A DNA stretch of 57,926 nucleotides from positions 1-57,926 of the forward strand of contig QVMW01000018.1 of assembly GCA_003417655.1 (NCBI GenBank). The letters run 5' to 3'. Each line of letters starts with the position of its first letter. Within the stretch, counting starts at the first letter, position 1. Made by a program: the position numbers and the translations under genes. Shown here in pieces: positions 56,601 through 57,926 of the stretch. The notes beneath the pieces were generated by a model that saw nothing but the letters and a program-made list of their open reading frames with translations, was not told the DNA's origin and ran no database searches. The stretch comes from Rhodobacteraceae bacterium 63075 (GTDB lineage: Bacteria > Pseudomonadota > Alphaproteobacteria > Rhodobacterales > Rhodobacteraceae).

Positions 56601-56676
56601 TGGCAGGGGCAGCAGGGTTCGAACCCGCGACCTACGGTTTTGGAGACCGTCGCTCTACCAACTGAGCTATACCCCT
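56601..56676 (-). tRNA. tRNA-Trp (CCA anticodon)
   Basis: The reverse complement gives a complete 76-nt tRNA with encoded CCA. The acceptor is AGGGGTA/TGCCCCT, the D-arm AGCTCAGTTGGTAGAGC, the anticodon arm CGGTCTCCAAAACCG (anticodon CCA) and the T-arm GCGGGTTCGAACCCTGC. The discriminator is G. Confidence 0.97.
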
Positions 56677-56689
56677 AAGGCCGAGCCTC

Positions 56690-56718
56690 CGGATAAAACG
56701 AGCGCCCCCGGAAATCAA
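56690..56718 (-). promoter_or_regulatory. Candidate promoter of tRNA-Trp
   Basis: On the minus strand TTGATT (56713-56718), 17 bp, TATCCG (56690-56695) lies 14 bp before the mature tRNA 5' end. Confidence 0.45.
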
Positions 56719-56818
56719 GGCGCTTTTTTGGCTCCGCGCCGAAAACGGACCGGCGCGGCACAGCGATTGATCCGCCAGCCCGCATCCTGCGTATATTGTC
56801 ACGATACAGGAGGATAGA

Positions 56819-57343
56819 ATGCCCTTTCGCATCATCGTCGTTTTTCTTGCAGCTCTCGTTGCCCTGCCCGCGCTCGCGCTCGATCTGAAAACGCCCTTCG
56901 GCTCCATCGACGGCGGCGAGCTGGCGCTTGCCGACTGGGCTGGCAGCCCCGTGCTTGTCGTCAACACCGCCTCCCGCTGCGGCTACACGCAGCAATATGC
57001 CGGGCTGCAAAAGCTCTATGATCGCTACCGGGACGAGGGGCTTGTCGTGCTTGCCGTGCCGTCGAACGATTTCAGGCAGGAGCTGTCATCCGACGAGAAG
57101 GTGAAGGAATTCTGCGAAGTCCAGTTCGGCCTCGACATCCCGATGACCACGATCACCCCGGTGAGGGGCGGCGATGCGCACCCGTTCTATGCTTCGCTGG
57201 CCGATGAGGAGGGGTTTGCCCCGCGCTGGAACTTCAACAAGGTGCTGATCGGCCCGGGCGGGACCGTTGCCGGCACGTGGGGCAGCCGCACCAAACCGCT
57301 GTCCGGCAAGATCACCCGCGCGGTCGAGGCACTTCTGGAATGA
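56819..57343 (+). CDS. Periplasmic glutathione peroxidase family protein
   Basis: This 174-residue protein starts MPFRIIVVFLAALVALPALA, a signal peptide, after AGGAGG (spacing 6). The active-site segment NTASRCGYT carries a catalytic Cys in place of selenocysteine, and VPSNDF (near 80) and WNFNKVL are conserved family motifs. Such Cys-type enzymes reduce peroxides, often with thioredoxin. The stop overlaps the next ATG (ATGA), so it is coupled to the CIA30-domain protein. Confidence 0.9.
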   Translation: MPFRIIVVFLAALVALPALALDLKTPFGSIDGGELALADWAGSPVLVVNTASRCGYTQQYAGLQKLYDRYRDEGLVVLAVPSNDFRQELSSDEKVKEFCEVQFGLDIPMTTITPVRGGDAHPFYASLADEEGFAPRWNFNKVLIGPGGTVAGTWGSRTKPLSGKITRAVEALLE

Positions 57344-57885
57344 AGGCGCTGCGCTCGGGAATACTGGTCCTCGCGCTTGCCGCCGCATCGCCGGGCATGG
57401 GAGAAACGGGCATGACGCATCTCGGCGGCCCCGATTCGAACTGGGAGTTCATCAGCGATCAGGTCATGGGCGGTGTCTCCACAGGCCGTGCCCTGCGTGA
57501 GGGCGCGGGCGAGAGCCGCGTGCTGCGCCTTCAAGGCCGGGTGAGCACCGAGAACAACGGCGGTTTCATCCAGGCAAGGCTCGATCTGCCCCGAGCCCTG
57601 CCGGAAGAGGCGCAAGGGATCGTCCTCGAAGTCCGTGGCAATGATCAGACCTACTATTTGCATGCCCGCACCACGGGAACGGTTTTGCCGTGGAACTTCT
57701 ACCAGGCCTCATACGAGGTCAGCCGGGACTGGCAGGAGCTGCGCATCCCCTTCTCGGATTTCGAAGCGCAGGGGCGGCTTCTGCGCAAGTCTCTTGCCCC
57801 GGAGCGGATCACGAGCCTCGCCGTTGTGGCCTACGGGCGCGACCATGCCGCCGATCTCTCGCTGCGCAGCCTCGGGTATTATTGA
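57340..57885 (+). CDS. Secreted CIA30-domain protein
   Basis: This 181-residue protein begins MKALRSGILVLALAAASPGM (signal peptide). The remainder, SNWEFISDQVMGGVSTGRAL through NGGFIQARLDLPRALPEEAQ and YYLHARTTGTVLPWNFYQAS, is a CIA30 galactose-binding-like beta-sandwich, named after a mitochondrial complex I assembly factor. Bacterial secreted versions have no fixed role. The start overlaps the glutathione peroxidase stop by 4 bp. Confidence 0.82.
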   Translation: MKALRSGILVLALAAASPGMGETGMTHLGGPDSNWEFISDQVMGGVSTGRALREGAGESRVLRLQGRVSTENNGGFIQARLDLPRALPEEAQGIVLEVRGNDQTYYLHARTTGTVLPWNFYQASYEVSRDWQELRIPFSDFEAQGRLLRKSLAPERITSLAVVAYGRDHAADLSLRSLGYY

Positions 57886-57926
57886 GCCCTCTGACCGGTG
57901 CAAAGCAAAAGGGCCGCTCGTTTGAG

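Overview
The window looks like a chromosomal segment of a high-GC alphaproteobacterium, most likely the Roseobacter group of Rhodobacteraceae. The evidence is the GC-rich coding bias, the family-level look of nearly every protein (ETF-QO, RpoH, MmcB, a MarR/GNAT-type acetyltransferase, short Rhodobacteraceae-type proteins), and a tRNA-His that lacks G-1 and has A73, an alphaproteobacterial trait. No plasmid or phage backbone is visible.

Positions 1-22.8 kb, mostly minus strand, hold the translation/transcription supercluster read right to left: secE, nusG, rplK, rplA, rplJ, rplL, rpoB, rpoC, then rpsL, rpsG, fusA and the first codons of tuf. It is interrupted twice by surface-sugar-type genes with their own signals. 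A LicD-family transferase plus a TagD-like cytidylyltransferase lie between rplA and rplJ. Two rhamnosyltransferase-like proteins flanking an EamA transporter lie between rpoC and rpsL. Upstream of secE are a membrane protein and an H-NOX-like protein coupled to an HNOBA-GGDEF diguanylate cyclase.

Positions 22.9-34.4 kb carry an orphan MttB-family methyltransferase, a secreted FG-GAP/UnbV protein paired with a di-heme peroxidase, a DEAD-box helicase, a membrane dipeptidase, rpoH and rluD. Positions 34.4-38.5 kb are the accessory part: tRNA-His, an acetyltransferase gene split by a 266-bp MITE-like element with perfect 31-bp inverted ends, an AT-rich insert (HTH-membrane protein and glucokinase), a transposase fragment that appears to truncate mmcB, and a candidate structured RNA.

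Positions 38.5-50 kb contain ispE, a TPR lipoprotein-like protein, ETF-QO, a functional E. coli-type argS, a divergent degenerate argS paralog coupled to a GNAT acetyltransferase, and modABC. Positions 50-57.9 kb hold an amino-acid ABC transporter linked to a dimethylargininase and divergent ornithine-cyclodeaminase and threonine-dehydratase-like genes, then tRNA-Trp, a secreted glutathione peroxidase and a CIA30-domain protein.

The most unusual items are the argS paralog that has lost both catalytic signatures, the H-NOX protein that has lost its heme ligand, and an identical 49-bp twin-hairpin repeat found twice, with a related architecture between rpoB and rpoC. Starts were chosen by ribosome binding site and family N-terminus. 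All functions are read from sequence and memory only, without database searches.
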